This document shows positions 52,137 through 60,393 of a DNA stretch of 64,000 nucleotides, in pieces. The DNA is taken from contig NZ_JAAONY010000001.1 of the NCBI RefSeq assembly GCF_011602085.1, positions 930,001 through 994,000 of the forward strand. The letters are read 5' to 3'. Positions within the stretch are counted from its first letter, which is position 1. Each line of letters starts with the position of its first letter. This DNA is from Pseudoteredinibacter isoporae. Its GTDB lineage: Bacteria > Pseudomonadota > Gammaproteobacteria > Pseudomonadales > Cellvibrionaceae. The notes below the pieces were generated by a model, which searched no databases, was not told where the DNA came from, and saw only the letters and a program-made list of their open reading frames with translations. Made by a program: the position numbers and the translations under genes.

Positions 52137-52805
52137 ATGTCCGAGTACCCTTTTATCCCACTGGATTTTGAGCAACTGCCTGAAGCTGAAATGGAAGCGA
52201 AGGCGGAGTCTTTTTACGAAATGATCAAGCGCCGTCGCACCGTGCGCGATTTCTCCTCCAAACCTGTACCCAAATCCGTCATTGAGAACGCGCTGAGAGC
52301 TGCCGGAACGGCGCCCAGTGGGGCGAATAAACAGCCCTGGCATTTTGTGGTGATCAGCGATGCTGATACCAAACGTGACATTCGCCTGGCCGCTGAAGAG
52401 GAAGAGCGTCAGTTTTATTCCGAGCGCGCAACAGATGAGTGGCTGGATGATCTGGCCCCATTGGGCACCGATGATAAAAAGCCATTTCTGGAAACGGCTC
52501 CGTACCTGATCGCGATTTTTCTTCAGAAATTTGAGTACGACGAAGAAGGCACAAAGCACAAAAACTATTACACTGCGGAATCCGTGGGGCTGGCTTCTGG
52601 CTTTCTCATTACGGCGCTGCATCAAGCCGGTCTTGCAACGCTGACTCATACTCCAAGCCCAATGAAATTCTTAAATAATATTTGTGGTCGTCCAGAGTAC
52701 GAGCGCCCTTATATTTTGTTGGTGGTGGGTTATCCTGAAGAGGATGCCAAAGTTCCCGATATCAGCAAAAAACCGTTGGGCGAATTCACCACTTTTATTG
52801 AATAA
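52137..52805 (+). CDS. Nitroreductase-fold flavoprotein, iodotyrosine deiodinase homologue
   Basis: 222 residues from the ATG at 52137; the GTG at 52131 is part of the ribosome site AGAGG. FMN-binding motifs RRRTVRDFS (32-40), [15 protein letters not shown] (56-70) and KPL near the end. Compared from memory with human iodotyrosine deiodinase, the three residues that hold the zwitterion of iodotyrosine are kept with the same spacing (E90, Y94, K115), and the region [20 protein letters not shown] also matches. It would reductively dehalogenate halotyrosines using reduced FMN. Bacterial homologues with this activity are known, but the biological role is unclear. The next gene starts 21 bases on. 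Confidence 0.85.
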   Translation: MSEYPFIPLDFEQLPEAEMEAKAESFYEMIKRRRTVRDFSSKPVPKSVIENALRAAGTAPSGANKQPWHFVVISDADTKRDIRLAAEEEERQFYSERATDEWLDDLAPLGTDDKKPFLETAPYLIAIFLQKFEYDEEGTKHKNYYTAESVGLASGFLITALHQAGLATLTHTPSPMKFLNNICGRPEYERPYILLVVGYPEEDAKVPDISKKPLGEFTTFIE

Positions 52806-52826
52806 AAAAACAAGAATAACGGCACT

Positions 52827-54632
52827 ATGAAAATACTAAAATTTATTGCTTATGCTTTTTTGGCATTGTTGATTCTTGGGGGGAGCTTTGTTGCCCACGA
52901 ATGGCATGCCAAACCATTTTTTATCAACAACTTTTTCAATCGTGAAGTGCTCAAGCAGGCTTTAAAGAGCCCTGAAATGCTGAGTCAACTTCATATGCTG
53001 GAAAATATTGGTATCCGCGGGCACAACCGGGAGTTGGATGATGCCAGCATTGCCGCTGGCGATGAAATGCTGGCGGATCTGAAGGCGGCCAAAGAAACCC
53101 TGAGTCAGTATGATGATGCCGATCTCAGTGCCTCGGAAAAGCTTTCAAAAGATATCGCCAACTATCTGTTCACGTCTGTTGATGATTATGAGAAGTATCG
53201 CTTTCACAATTACCCGGTCAATCAACTGTTCGGTGAACAAAATGGGTATCCGAGTTTTATGGAATCTACCCATGAGATTAAAATTGCCGAAGACGCCGAT
53301 CATTACATTGATCGTCTGAAAGCTGTAAGCAAAAAGTTTCAGCAAGTATTGGACGGTCTGGAAGAACGTGAGAAACGAAATATTTTACCGCCGCGTTTTG
53401 TCGTGGATCGTGTTCTGGAGGAAATGAATAACTTCGTTGGTACGCCGCCAAAGGAAAATATTCTCTACACCAATCTGGAAACGAAAACGGCCAAGATCGA
53501 AGGCTTTGACAATGCCGAAGTGCTTGCCCGTGCTGAAGAGGCCATTCAACAAAATGTCTATCCGGCTTATCAGGGCTTGATTGATTACTTTAACGGCCTG
53601 CGCGAAAAGACGACCGAAGACGACGGCTATTGGAAGTTGCCAGATGGTGAAGGCGCTTATAAAGCGGCTCTGCGTTTGTTTACAACAACTGATCTCAGTG
53701 CTGATGAAATTCACAATATTGGCCTGGCCGAGGTGGATCGTATTCAGGCTGAAATTCTGGCTATTCTCGCCGAGCAGGGCTACGACGTCAGTGCAGGCTT
53801 TAGCGCGGCGATTGATGAAATGGCCTCAAAGGAAGAGTTTTATTACCCCGACACCGATGCGGGCCGCGAGCAGATTATTGCCGACTATCAAACCATTTTG
53901 GATGAAATTAATCAGGGGCTGGGTGATGCCTTCAGTTTGCGCCCATCGACCACCGTGGACGTTAAACGGATTCCCGAGTTTAAGGAAAAGACATCGCCAG
54001 GTGCCTACTACCAGCCTCCGGCCTTGGATGGTTCTCGTCCGGGGCAGTTTTTTGCCAATCTGTATGATATCAAGGCAACCCCCAAATACAGTATGCGCAC
54101 TTTGGCGTATCACGAGGGCATTCCGGGGCACCACTTTCAGGTCGCGATTGCAATGCAGCTAGAAGGTATGCCCTTGTTCCGCCGCTTCTCACCGTTTACC
54201 GCTTATGTTGAGGGTTGGGCCTTGTACGCGGAGCAAGTGGCCTGGGAGTTGGGTTTTCAGAACGATCCTTTCGATAATATTGGTCGCTTACAAGCTGAAT
54301 TGTTCCGTGCGGTGCGCCTGGTGGTCGATACCGGGATTCATGCCAAGCGCTGGACCCGCCAGCAGGCCATCGATTATATGATGGCCAATACCGGGATGGC
54401 CGAATCCGATGTGATTGCTGAAATCGAGCGCTATATTGTTATGCCGGGTCAGGCCACCTCGTACAAGATTGGCATGATGAAAATTCTCGAGTTGCGAGAA
54501 AAAGCCAAAACGGCGCTGGGTGAGCGCTTTAATTTGAGCGATTTCCACGATGTGGTGCTGAAAAATGGCGCCGTACCTCTGGATATTCTCGAACAACTGG
54601 TGGATGACTACATTCACGAGAAACAGCAATAA
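52827..54632 (+). CDS. DUF885 family protein, second copy
   Basis: 601 residues. An N-terminal membrane anchor or uncleaved signal (ILKFIAYAFLALLILGGSFV) and a DUF885 domain with HEGIPGHHF at 429-437, then EGWALYAEQVAWELG. The distance from the HExxPGHH motif to the C-terminus is 173 residues, the same as in the lipoprotein paralogue at 26388. Predicted periplasmic metal-dependent hydrolase; substrate unknown. It lies 21 bases after the deiodinase-like gene and is likely co-transcribed. A GCTTGTCAG/CTGGCAAGC hairpin follows at about 54650-54672. Confidence 0.85.
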   Translation: MKILKFIAYAFLALLILGGSFVAHEWHAKPFFINNFFNREVLKQALKSPEMLSQLHMLENIGIRGHNRELDDASIAAGDEMLADLKAAKETLSQYDDADLSASEKLSKDIANYLFTSVDDYEKYRFHNYPVNQLFGEQNGYPSFMESTHEIKIAEDADHYIDRLKAVSKKFQQVLDGLEEREKRNILPPRFVVDRVLEEMNNFVGTPPKENILYTNLETKTAKIEGFDNAEVLARAEEAIQQNVYPAYQGLIDYFNGLREKTTEDDGYWKLPDGEGAYKAALRLFTTTDLSADEIHNIGLAEVDRIQAEILAILAEQGYDVSAGFSAAIDEMASKEEFYYPDTDAGREQIIADYQTILDEINQGLGDAFSLRPSTTVDVKRIPEFKEKTSPGAYYQPPALDGSRPGQFFANLYDIKATPKYSMRTLAYHEGIPGHHFQVAIAMQLEGMPLFRRFSPFTAYVEGWALYAEQVAWELGFQNDPFDNIGRLQAELFRAVRLVVDTGIHAKRWTRQQAIDYMMANTGMAESDVIAEIERYIVMPGQATSYKIGMMKILELREKAKTALGERFNLSDFHDVVLKNGAVPLDILEQLVDDYIHEKQQ

Positions 54633-54712
54633 GCCTTCGAGTGCTGCGCTTGTCAGTGTTTTCGCTGGCAAGCGGCCATTTTCCAACATAGATCCGCGGC
54701 AACTTGCTCCGG

Positions 54713-54757
54713 CTTTTCTTTTTTCTTCTCCTTCTTCGTCTTCATCTTCTTCTCTTT
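54713..54757 (+). repeat. Polypyrimidine tract
   Basis: 45 bases with only one G (54738) and one A (54744) on the plus strand, made of CTT/TTC units. It lies between the DUF885 gene and the second PepSY module. The minus-strand reading is Lys/Glu-rich by chance. Confidence 0.6.
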
Positions 54758-54812
54758 ATAAGAGCTGCATGAGTGATCATTCTTTGATCCTTTAGTGCAA
54801 GTCAGGCTTGTT

Positions 54813-54845
54813 TGATAAATAAGAATAATTGATAATTGCATTTCT
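54813..54845 (+). promoter_or_regulatory. Candidate Fur box for the second PepSY module
   Basis: AT-rich stretch with GATAAATAAGAATAATTG followed by ATAATTGCATTTC, carrying several GATAAT/AATNATT-type hexamers. It overlaps the -35 of the promoter at 54829-54857 and precedes three genes of a typical iron-related module. Confidence 0.5.
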
Positions 54846-54857
54846 TACTGATAATTA
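54829..54857 (+). promoter_or_regulatory. Promoter of the second PepSY module
   Basis: TTGATA (54829-54834), 17 bases, TAATTA (54852-54857). The start point near 54864 leaves about 43 bases of leader before the ATG at 54907. Confidence 0.5.
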
Positions 54858-54906
54858 TTTACAAGGCTGCGCGCAGATCAGCCATATTCAATAATCAAGG
54901 CCGATT

Positions 54907-55221
54907 ATGACTCTCCATCTCTTTGCACTGGGGCTTTCTGCCCTGGCGGTGCCGCTGTTTTATGGTCAGCACCCGATAAGGAAAATATCCCCCAAAGTAC
55001 AACGTTTGTTAGCGCTTGCTTGCATTGTGGCGTCGGCAATCCTTTGGGGCATGAACGTTGGTTGGGAATGGGGCATTCCCTTTCTGTGTTGCGCCCTGAT
55101 GATCTCGGGTTTCTGTTGGGTGCTGGTTTCACGCCGCTGGCAGAATTTTTCAGCAGCTTACCAGTGGTTAAGCCTGGCGCTGGCAGCGCTCGGTTCCGCC
55201 GCCTGGTTGGGAGGAGTGTAA
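54907..55221 (+). CDS. Small membrane protein of the PepSY module (DUF3325-like)
   Basis: 104 residues with about four TM helices (3-18, 32-50, 52-72, 84-102). It matches the N-terminal half of the fused protein at 16165 around GWEWGIPFLCCALMISGFCW. Proteins like it sit beside siderophore receptors and PepSY proteins, where their exact function is not known. AAGG precedes the ATG. The next gene starts 1 base after its stop. Confidence 0.72.
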   Translation: MTLHLFALGLSALAVPLFYGQHPIRKISPKVQRLLALACIVASAILWGMNVGWEWGIPFLCCALMISGFCWVLVSRRWQNFSAAYQWLSLALAALGSAAWLGGV

Positions 55222-55222
55222 G

Positions 55223-55486
55223 ATGGGATTTAGCGGAAAAGCTCTGAGCGGAGCCATTTTTCTGGGCCTGTTGTTTGCCCTCTTTGCGGCTGTATTTTTG
55301 GCCCAGTTTCTTCCCCTGGACAAGGCGTTGCATCGCACTTTTTGGGCGGGTTTGTCGGTTCCTATTACTTGGGCCTGGGCCAGCCTGTGGCTCTTCAGTC
55401 GTGAGCGTTTTGCTCGTGCGATGTGGCAAGTGCTGGCTCTATCGATTGTGCTCTTGCTGGCGGGTATTGGAGGAATGCAGTTATGA
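55223..55486 (+). CDS. Small membrane protein of the PepSY module (DUF3649-like)
   Basis: 87 residues with three TM helices (about 9-28, 41-59, 66-84). It matches the C-terminal half of the fused protein at 16165 (LPLDKALHRTFWAGLSVPIT and RERFARAMWQVLAL). Its stop overlaps the ATG of the PepSY gene by 4 bases (ATGA), so the module is translationally coupled. Function unknown beyond the iron-module association. Confidence 0.72.
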   Translation: MGFSGKALSGAIFLGLLFALFAAVFLAQFLPLDKALHRTFWAGLSVPITWAWASLWLFSRERFARAMWQVLALSIVLLLAGIGGMQL

Positions 55487-57042
55487 GTCATGCTAAAGAA
55501 AAAGCATTTTTTCAGGGCCTGATGCGCAGCCATAAACAACTGGGTGTGGCCTTGGGTATTTTTATTTTTGCCCTGTGTTTTACCGGCACGATCAGTTTGT
55601 TCCACAGCGAATTGAGTGTCTGGGAAAACGCCACCCTATCCAGCGTGGCAGCTCCGCCGAGCGGTCATTTGGAAGACCTGCCGGTCGATAAGATCATGCA
55701 GCAATCCATCGACACTTACGGGGGCCCCGATGGAAAAGATGTCGAGGTATTCTATGTCAGCCAGGATATGCCGGGACACCGTTTTGCCATCAGTGGCACC
55801 CATACGGAAAGCGATGAAGCCTGGCATACCAGTTACTGGGATGCCAGCACCGGTGAGTTGATTACCCATCAGGACAGCGGCCTCAGTCATATCATTGCCG
55901 AGATTCATACGGACTTCTGGCTGCCAAGTCCATGGGGGCGTTATGCCATCGGTGTATTGGGTGTGATCTTTATGATGCTGGCGGTTGCGGGCCTGTTGGT
56001 ACACCGCCATTGGCGCAAGGAAAGCGATCAGTTGCGATTGGAAAAACCACGCCATAAGTGGAGTGACTTGCATAAATTGGCAGGTTTTTGGGCATTACCC
56101 TTCCATGTGGTGATTGGCTTCACCGGCGCCTTATTGGGTTTGCTCGGTGTGATTTTGATCATGATGGCCCTGGTGGCGTACAACGGTGATCAGGACGCGG
56201 CCATCGCCGATATTTTTGGTAAAGACCCGGTAATGTCCGAAGAATCTGCACCCATCCCAAGCATGATTCCCTTTGTCGAGAAATCTCGTGAAGATATGCG
56301 TGAGGGGTTTAATCCTCAGCAGGTTATGGCGGTTTATCCAGGCGATAAAAATATGTTCGTCCTGATTAACGGCAACTACCCTCAAACTTTGGGTATTGAT
56401 AGCTTTGCGAAATATCGTGTAGATACGGGTGAGACCATTAAGCTGGTGGATTACATTCACGATAATGTCGCGTTGCGTGTGTATTCCGCCTCGGTTCCTC
56501 TTCACTACGCCACCTTTGGTGGCGTTGAGATGAAGTTTCTATATTTTGTTTTGGGCTTGATGAGTTGCTTGTTACCGGCGACCGGTTTGTTTTTGTGGTT
56601 GCGCCGTCGCGCCTTCGATTGGAAGGCGCGTATGGTTTACTGGGGGTTGCTGAGCTTGCCGGTGGCCACTGCAACGGGTTTTGTTATGGCGTTAGCGACC
56701 AAATGGTTGCCCGCGTTTACAACGTTGAGTTTTGCAAAAACGGCGATTCACTACGCTGGTGTCGCTTTTGTTCTGGGCTTGCTACTGGTCGCGTTTCAAG
56801 CCTGGCGAAGCCAGTCTGTAGAAGCTTCATTTATTCGGGCGATGCAGGTGATTATGTGTTGTCTGGCGGCGACAGCCGTTTTGGATATAGTGCTCCAACT
56901 TAGCAAAGGTATTGGACAGTGGGCGCCACAAGCGTGGGGTGCAGACCTCATGCTGCTGCTTATGGCTGGTTTGGCTTATTTTCTTAAAGCTCGTCTGCAA
57001 GAAAAAACGGCGGCTGATGAACTGTCGGAAGCGCTGGCGTAA
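55483..57042 (+). CDS. PepSY-associated TM helix protein, second copy
   Basis: 519 residues from the ATG at 55483; a frame from 55423 lies inside the upstream gene. N-terminal TM after LMRSHKQLGVALGIFIFALC, a periplasmic PepSY region (about 55-165), TM helices at about 168-188 and 215-243, a second periplasmic stretch, and a C-terminal TM bundle from about 350 to 500. It is a paralogue of the protein at 14646 with the same topology. Likely a partner in ferric-siderophore reduction or release. No receptor gene is next to this module. Confidence 0.84.
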   Translation: MSHAKEKAFFQGLMRSHKQLGVALGIFIFALCFTGTISLFHSELSVWENATLSSVAAPPSGHLEDLPVDKIMQQSIDTYGGPDGKDVEVFYVSQDMPGHRFAISGTHTESDEAWHTSYWDASTGELITHQDSGLSHIIAEIHTDFWLPSPWGRYAIGVLGVIFMMLAVAGLLVHRHWRKESDQLRLEKPRHKWSDLHKLAGFWALPFHVVIGFTGALLGLLGVILIMMALVAYNGDQDAAIADIFGKDPVMSEESAPIPSMIPFVEKSREDMREGFNPQQVMAVYPGDKNMFVLINGNYPQTLGIDSFAKYRVDTGETIKLVDYIHDNVALRVYSASVPLHYATFGGVEMKFLYFVLGLMSCLLPATGLFLWLRRRAFDWKARMVYWGLLSLPVATATGFVMALATKWLPAFTTLSFAKTAIHYAGVAFVLGLLLVAFQAWRSQSVEASFIRAMQVIMCCLAATAVLDIVLQLSKGIGQWAPQAWGADLMLLLMAGLAYFLKARLQEKTAADELSEALA

Positions 57043-57051
57043 TTTTTCTTT

Positions 57052-57076
57052 CGGGGCAAGTGATCTGCTTGCCCCG
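57052..57076. terminator. Hairpin between the PepSY and cyclophilin genes
   Basis: CGGGGCAAG (57052-57060) and CTTGCCCCG (57068-57076) form a perfect 9-base-pair stem between two convergent genes. A T-run lies before it on the plus strand and not after it. Confidence 0.55.
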
Positions 57077-57091
57077 TGATTGGGTTGGAAC

Positions 57092-57991
57092 TTATTGAAC
57101 TTTTGGTTTTTCTCGAACCGGTATGGCAACGCCACAGACATCCACCACGCCGGGTTGCTCTACAAACCAGGCTTCCGGCCGCTTGGCTCGCGATAAAATC
57201 AATTCCTTAAAATCTGCAGAATCGGTTTTCATCATCTGCCAGTGTTTTTGTTCCGTCTTATCCAGATCGGAAGCGACTTTCAAGCTGCGAATCGGATTAA
57301 ATTCTTTGTCCTGCTCATTCTTTTTGCGCTGTAACGATTGAAACGCGCTCATGCCATCAATGACTCGCCCGAACACCGTGACGTTACGGTCTAGATAACG
57401 CGGGGCGTGTCCCAGCACCACATAGAACTCAGTGCCGCCACTGTCTACGGGATTGTTTCGGGCCATGGCGAAGGCGCCGGGGCAGTGCACCATCCAGCTT
57501 TCGCCCTGCTTGTTTTGTGCCGCCGCAAAACCATCGACAAAACCAGTTTGTTCAGCGAAGACATCCTTAAAACCAAGTTCAGTAAAGGCCAACGGTTGTT
57601 TGGTAAAGCGTTCGCTTTTCAGTGTACGTTTTCCGTTTTTAATGGCTTTTTCATTGGAGGCGTCACCGCCCTGAGCCACAAAACCTTCTACAAAACGATA
57701 GACGCTCAGGCCATCGTAAAAGCCGTCTCTAGCCAAGACCTTGATATTGCTGACATGTTCAGGTGCAAACTGTGGAGCCAGTTCGATCCAGGCGGTACCG
57801 GTATCCAGTTCCATGCGCAACAGGTTTTCCGGATCGACGTTGCGCCAGCTACCGGCCTCGGCTTTTTCTGTGATTTCTGAGGGGGAACGCAGAGTTTTGC
57901 TGCCTTCATTGGCATTGGTATTCAGGGAAAATTGACTCAGGGCGACCGCAAGAACAAGGCTAAGGCCGCGTGCATAATTGTGTTTATTCAT
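57092..57991 (-). CDS. Periplasmic cyclophilin-type peptidyl-prolyl isomerase
   Basis: 299 residues with a signal peptide (about 1-28, ending NTNANE). The cyclophilin domain (about 60-240) has the FYDGLSVYRFVEGFVAQGGD block and NNPVDSGGTEFYVVLGHAP, where canonical GSQFFI reads GTEFYV. A 60-residue C-terminal tail with a conserved-looking Cys (VDVCGVAIP) follows. It would catalyse proline isomerisation of exported proteins. The sequence differs from canonical PpiA at several positions, so it belongs to a side branch. Confidence 0.85.
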   Translation of the reverse strand: MNKHNYARGLSLVLAVALSQFSLNTNANEGSKTLRSPSEITEKAEAGSWRNVDPENLLRMELDTGTAWIELAPQFAPEHVSNIKVLARDGFYDGLSVYRFVEGFVAQGGDASNEKAIKNGKRTLKSERFTKQPLAFTELGFKDVFAEQTGFVDGFAAAQNKQGESWMVHCPGAFAMARNNPVDSGGTEFYVVLGHAPRYLDRNVTVFGRVIDGMSAFQSLQRKKNEQDKEFNPIRSLKVASDLDKTEQKHWQMMKTDSADFKELILSRAKRPEAWFVEQPGVVDVCGVAIPVREKPKVQ

Positions 57992-58117
57992 CGTTATTCT
58001 CAGTGCTGTTTCTCGAAAGAGCGGGTCATTTTGCTGCGTGCTTCTTTGCCAGATAGTAACATTAATGATAGGGTTCGTATATTGTATACAATCTGTATTC
58101 CAATCACGGGAGCCCCC

Positions 58118-59611
58118 ATGAAGACTCGCTCGCTGTTCCTAAAACCTTGTTCTCTCTTGCTTGCCTTTGGCCTTGTTATGAGCCTTGCGGTCAGCAGTCA
58201 GGCGGAAACCAAGCGCCGCCACGCCTATGCTATCAAGAACGTCACCCTGATCGATGGCAATGGCGGCAAACCCCAGCGTAATCAAAGCGTGTGGGTGGAA
58301 AATGGTGTGATTAAAGGGCTTGGTAAAGCGGGCAGCTTGAGCTTGCCGGACTATGTGCAAGTGATTGACGGGCGTGGTAAATATCTGTTGCCGGGATTTA
58401 TTGATACCAATGTGCACGCGTCGATTTACGGTAATGCTCGCCGCAAAGAAACCGTGGTGAAATACGGCGAGCGCAACGATGAGCTGGTATTGGAATTTGT
58501 GCAGCGTCAGCTCAAGCGCGGTGTCACTACCGTGCGTGATAGCTACGGTTCCCTCATGCCTTTAATGAAAGTTCGCGATGATATTGAATCCGGTAAGGCT
58601 ATCGGCCCGCGTATGCTGGTTGCCGGAAACATCATTGGTTGGGGCGGCCCTTTTTCCCTGACCTTCTCCCTGATCAAAGAGTCTGATCTGACGTTGTTCC
58701 AGCAAAAATGGAATGACAGTATTGCCCAGGGGGTGGGCGAAGAAACCATGGATATGGGGCCGGAAGAGCTGCGCAAGACCATCAATGAATATCTGGACAA
58801 AGGGCCGAACTTTTTGAAATATGGTGGCACCAGTCATTTTGGTTATCCCTCGTTGATTGGCTTTTCGCCGCGCACGCAGAAAGTGATCGTGGAAGAAGCG
58901 CATAAGCGTGGCCTGGTTGCAGAAACCCACGCCACGAGTCCGGAAGCATTGCGCATGGCCGTGGAAGCGGGCATTGATTTAATTCAACATCCCGAAATTC
59001 TCAGCCGCCGTTATCCCCAGGATCTGATCGATATGATCGTTGAGAAAGACGTCATCTGTGCGATGCGAAGCAACACCTTTACCGGTGATATGTGGAAGAA
59101 ACATGAGAAACGCCGCAATGCTGCACTGGCCGCTTTTAAAAATGCCTCTGCGCCGAAGACCACTGCAGAACAAAGAGCGCGTAACGGCCGGCTTGGACAG
59201 TTTTACGAGATTGAACGCCATAATGCTATTCGCCTGATCAAGGCGGGTTGCCGAGTGACGATCGCAACGGATAATTATCAAGGCAAAGCACCGGAGTTTC
59301 GCAAGTCTCCCAAGAGTATTGATCAAGAGGCTGGTATCGGCAGCTTATTGGCCATCGAAGGTTTGGTTGAACTGGGCATGAGCGAAATGGAAGCCATTGT
59401 GGCGGCGACCAAAAACGGGGCCATTGCAGCTCGGGGCTTGGAGGAATTTGGTACGGTGGAGTTGGGTAAGTCTGCCGACTTGTTGCTGCTGGATGCCAAT
59501 CCCTTAAAAGACATTCGCAATATCCGCAAACAATCTATGGTGATGGCCAAGGGGCGTGTGATCAATGTCGAAAAACTGCCAGAGCAGGTGATATTTTACA
59601 CCGGGGTTTGA
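58118..59611 (+). CDS. Exported amidohydrolase-superfamily protein with altered metal motif
   Basis: 497 residues from the ATG at 58118, which starts a good signal peptide (about 1-29, ending SSQAET); the frame is open back to 57932, but that part is not protein-like. The amidohydrolase barrel has KNVTLIDGNGG, GFIDTNVHAS (94-103), the Lys in FLKYGGTSHF, H in AETHATSP, H in IQHPEI and D in IATDNYQG. The usual HxH at the end of strand 1 reads N98-V-H100, so one metal ligand is replaced. It probably works in the periplasm as a peptidase- or amidase-like enzyme. The substrate is unknown. Single gene. Confidence 0.84.
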   Translation: MKTRSLFLKPCSLLLAFGLVMSLAVSSQAETKRRHAYAIKNVTLIDGNGGKPQRNQSVWVENGVIKGLGKAGSLSLPDYVQVIDGRGKYLLPGFIDTNVHASIYGNARRKETVVKYGERNDELVLEFVQRQLKRGVTTVRDSYGSLMPLMKVRDDIESGKAIGPRMLVAGNIIGWGGPFSLTFSLIKESDLTLFQQKWNDSIAQGVGEETMDMGPEELRKTINEYLDKGPNFLKYGGTSHFGYPSLIGFSPRTQKVIVEEAHKRGLVAETHATSPEALRMAVEAGIDLIQHPEILSRRYPQDLIDMIVEKDVICAMRSNTFTGDMWKKHEKRRNAALAAFKNASAPKTTAEQRARNGRLGQFYEIERHNAIRLIKAGCRVTIATDNYQGKAPEFRKSPKSIDQEAGIGSLLAIEGLVELGMSEMEAIVAATKNGAIAARGLEEFGTVELGKSADLLLLDANPLKDIRNIRKQSMVMAKGRVINVEKLPEQVIFYTGV

Positions 59612-59729
59612 TGGGCTTTCGGCGTTAACACTAAATAACAATTTAATGTCAGCACTGACCCTCTTTTTCAGGTTATATTGCGGCTTCTCTACGCTAATAA
59701 ACAGCCCAAAATATTGAGGAGAAGCTGCA

Positions 59730-60368
59730 ATGCCAAAGGTCTATGGAGTGATGTTGTCCCCCTATGTTCGCAAAGTGATGTTAGCACTGGAAGCGAAAGG
59801 GGTGGCTTATGAAAATGAAGCGGTTTTCCCTGGTGCTTTGCCAGAAGGCTACACTGATGTTAGCCCGCTGGGAAAAATTCCAGCCCTGAGTGATGGCGAT
59901 TTAAACCTTTCCGATTCCACCGTTATCAATGAATACATCGAAGAACGTTATCCTGAGCCCAGCCTTCTGCCAAGCTCTGTTGAAGCGCGTGCAAAAGCTC
60001 GCTGGTTGGAAGAGTTTGCGGATACCGCTTTGGTCAGTGCTTTGTCGGTGCCTTTTTTTCAGCGTGTGGTCGCGCCGATGCGTGGTGCTGAAACTGATGA
60101 AGCGGCCATTGCCAGCGCCGAGGCTGAGAGCATTCCAGCGGCGCTCGACTATGTTGAGTCTGTCGTAAGCGGCGCGGAGTTTTTGTTCGACGGCAAGTTG
60201 AGCGTCGCCGATATCGCGATGATTTCTCCAATTATCAATGCGGAAATCGGTCAGTACACCATTGATGCTTCACGATGGCCAAAGGCGGCTGCCTACGCGA
60301 CGTTTATCCGCAGTCAGGAAGTCGTGCAAAAGCGCGAAGCTGAAGAGCGCGCCATGCTGGGTGGTTAA
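59730..60368 (+). CDS. Glutathione S-transferase family protein
   Basis: 212 residues. N-terminal thioredoxin-like domain (1-78) with MLSPYVRKVMLALEAKGVAY, the cis-Pro in LGKIPALSDGD and the glutathione-binding Glu-Ser type LSDSTVINEYIEE. The helical domain follows (about 88-205). Cytosolic; conjugation or glutathione-dependent isomerisation or reduction. Ribosome site GAGGAG. The LLM gene follows after 25 bases, so the two may form an operon. Confidence 0.9.
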   Translation: MPKVYGVMLSPYVRKVMLALEAKGVAYENEAVFPGALPEGYTDVSPLGKIPALSDGDLNLSDSTVINEYIEERYPEPSLLPSSVEARAKARWLEEFADTALVSALSVPFFQRVVAPMRGAETDEAAIASAEAESIPAALDYVESVVSGAEFLFDGKLSVADIAMISPIINAEIGQYTIDASRWPKAAAYATFIRSQEVVQKREAEERAMLGG

Positions 60369-60393
60369 TCCCCGGCCTTGTTTGTAATGTCTT

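Noticed and set aside
54653-54841. Minus-strand frame with a Lys/Glu-rich stretch
   Set aside because: The composition is due to the polypyrimidine tract on the plus strand; no ribosome site or homology pattern.
57932-58117. 62-codon N-terminal extension of the exported amidohydrolase
   Set aside because: It overlaps the divergent cyclophilin gene and would bury a clear signal peptide that starts at 58118.
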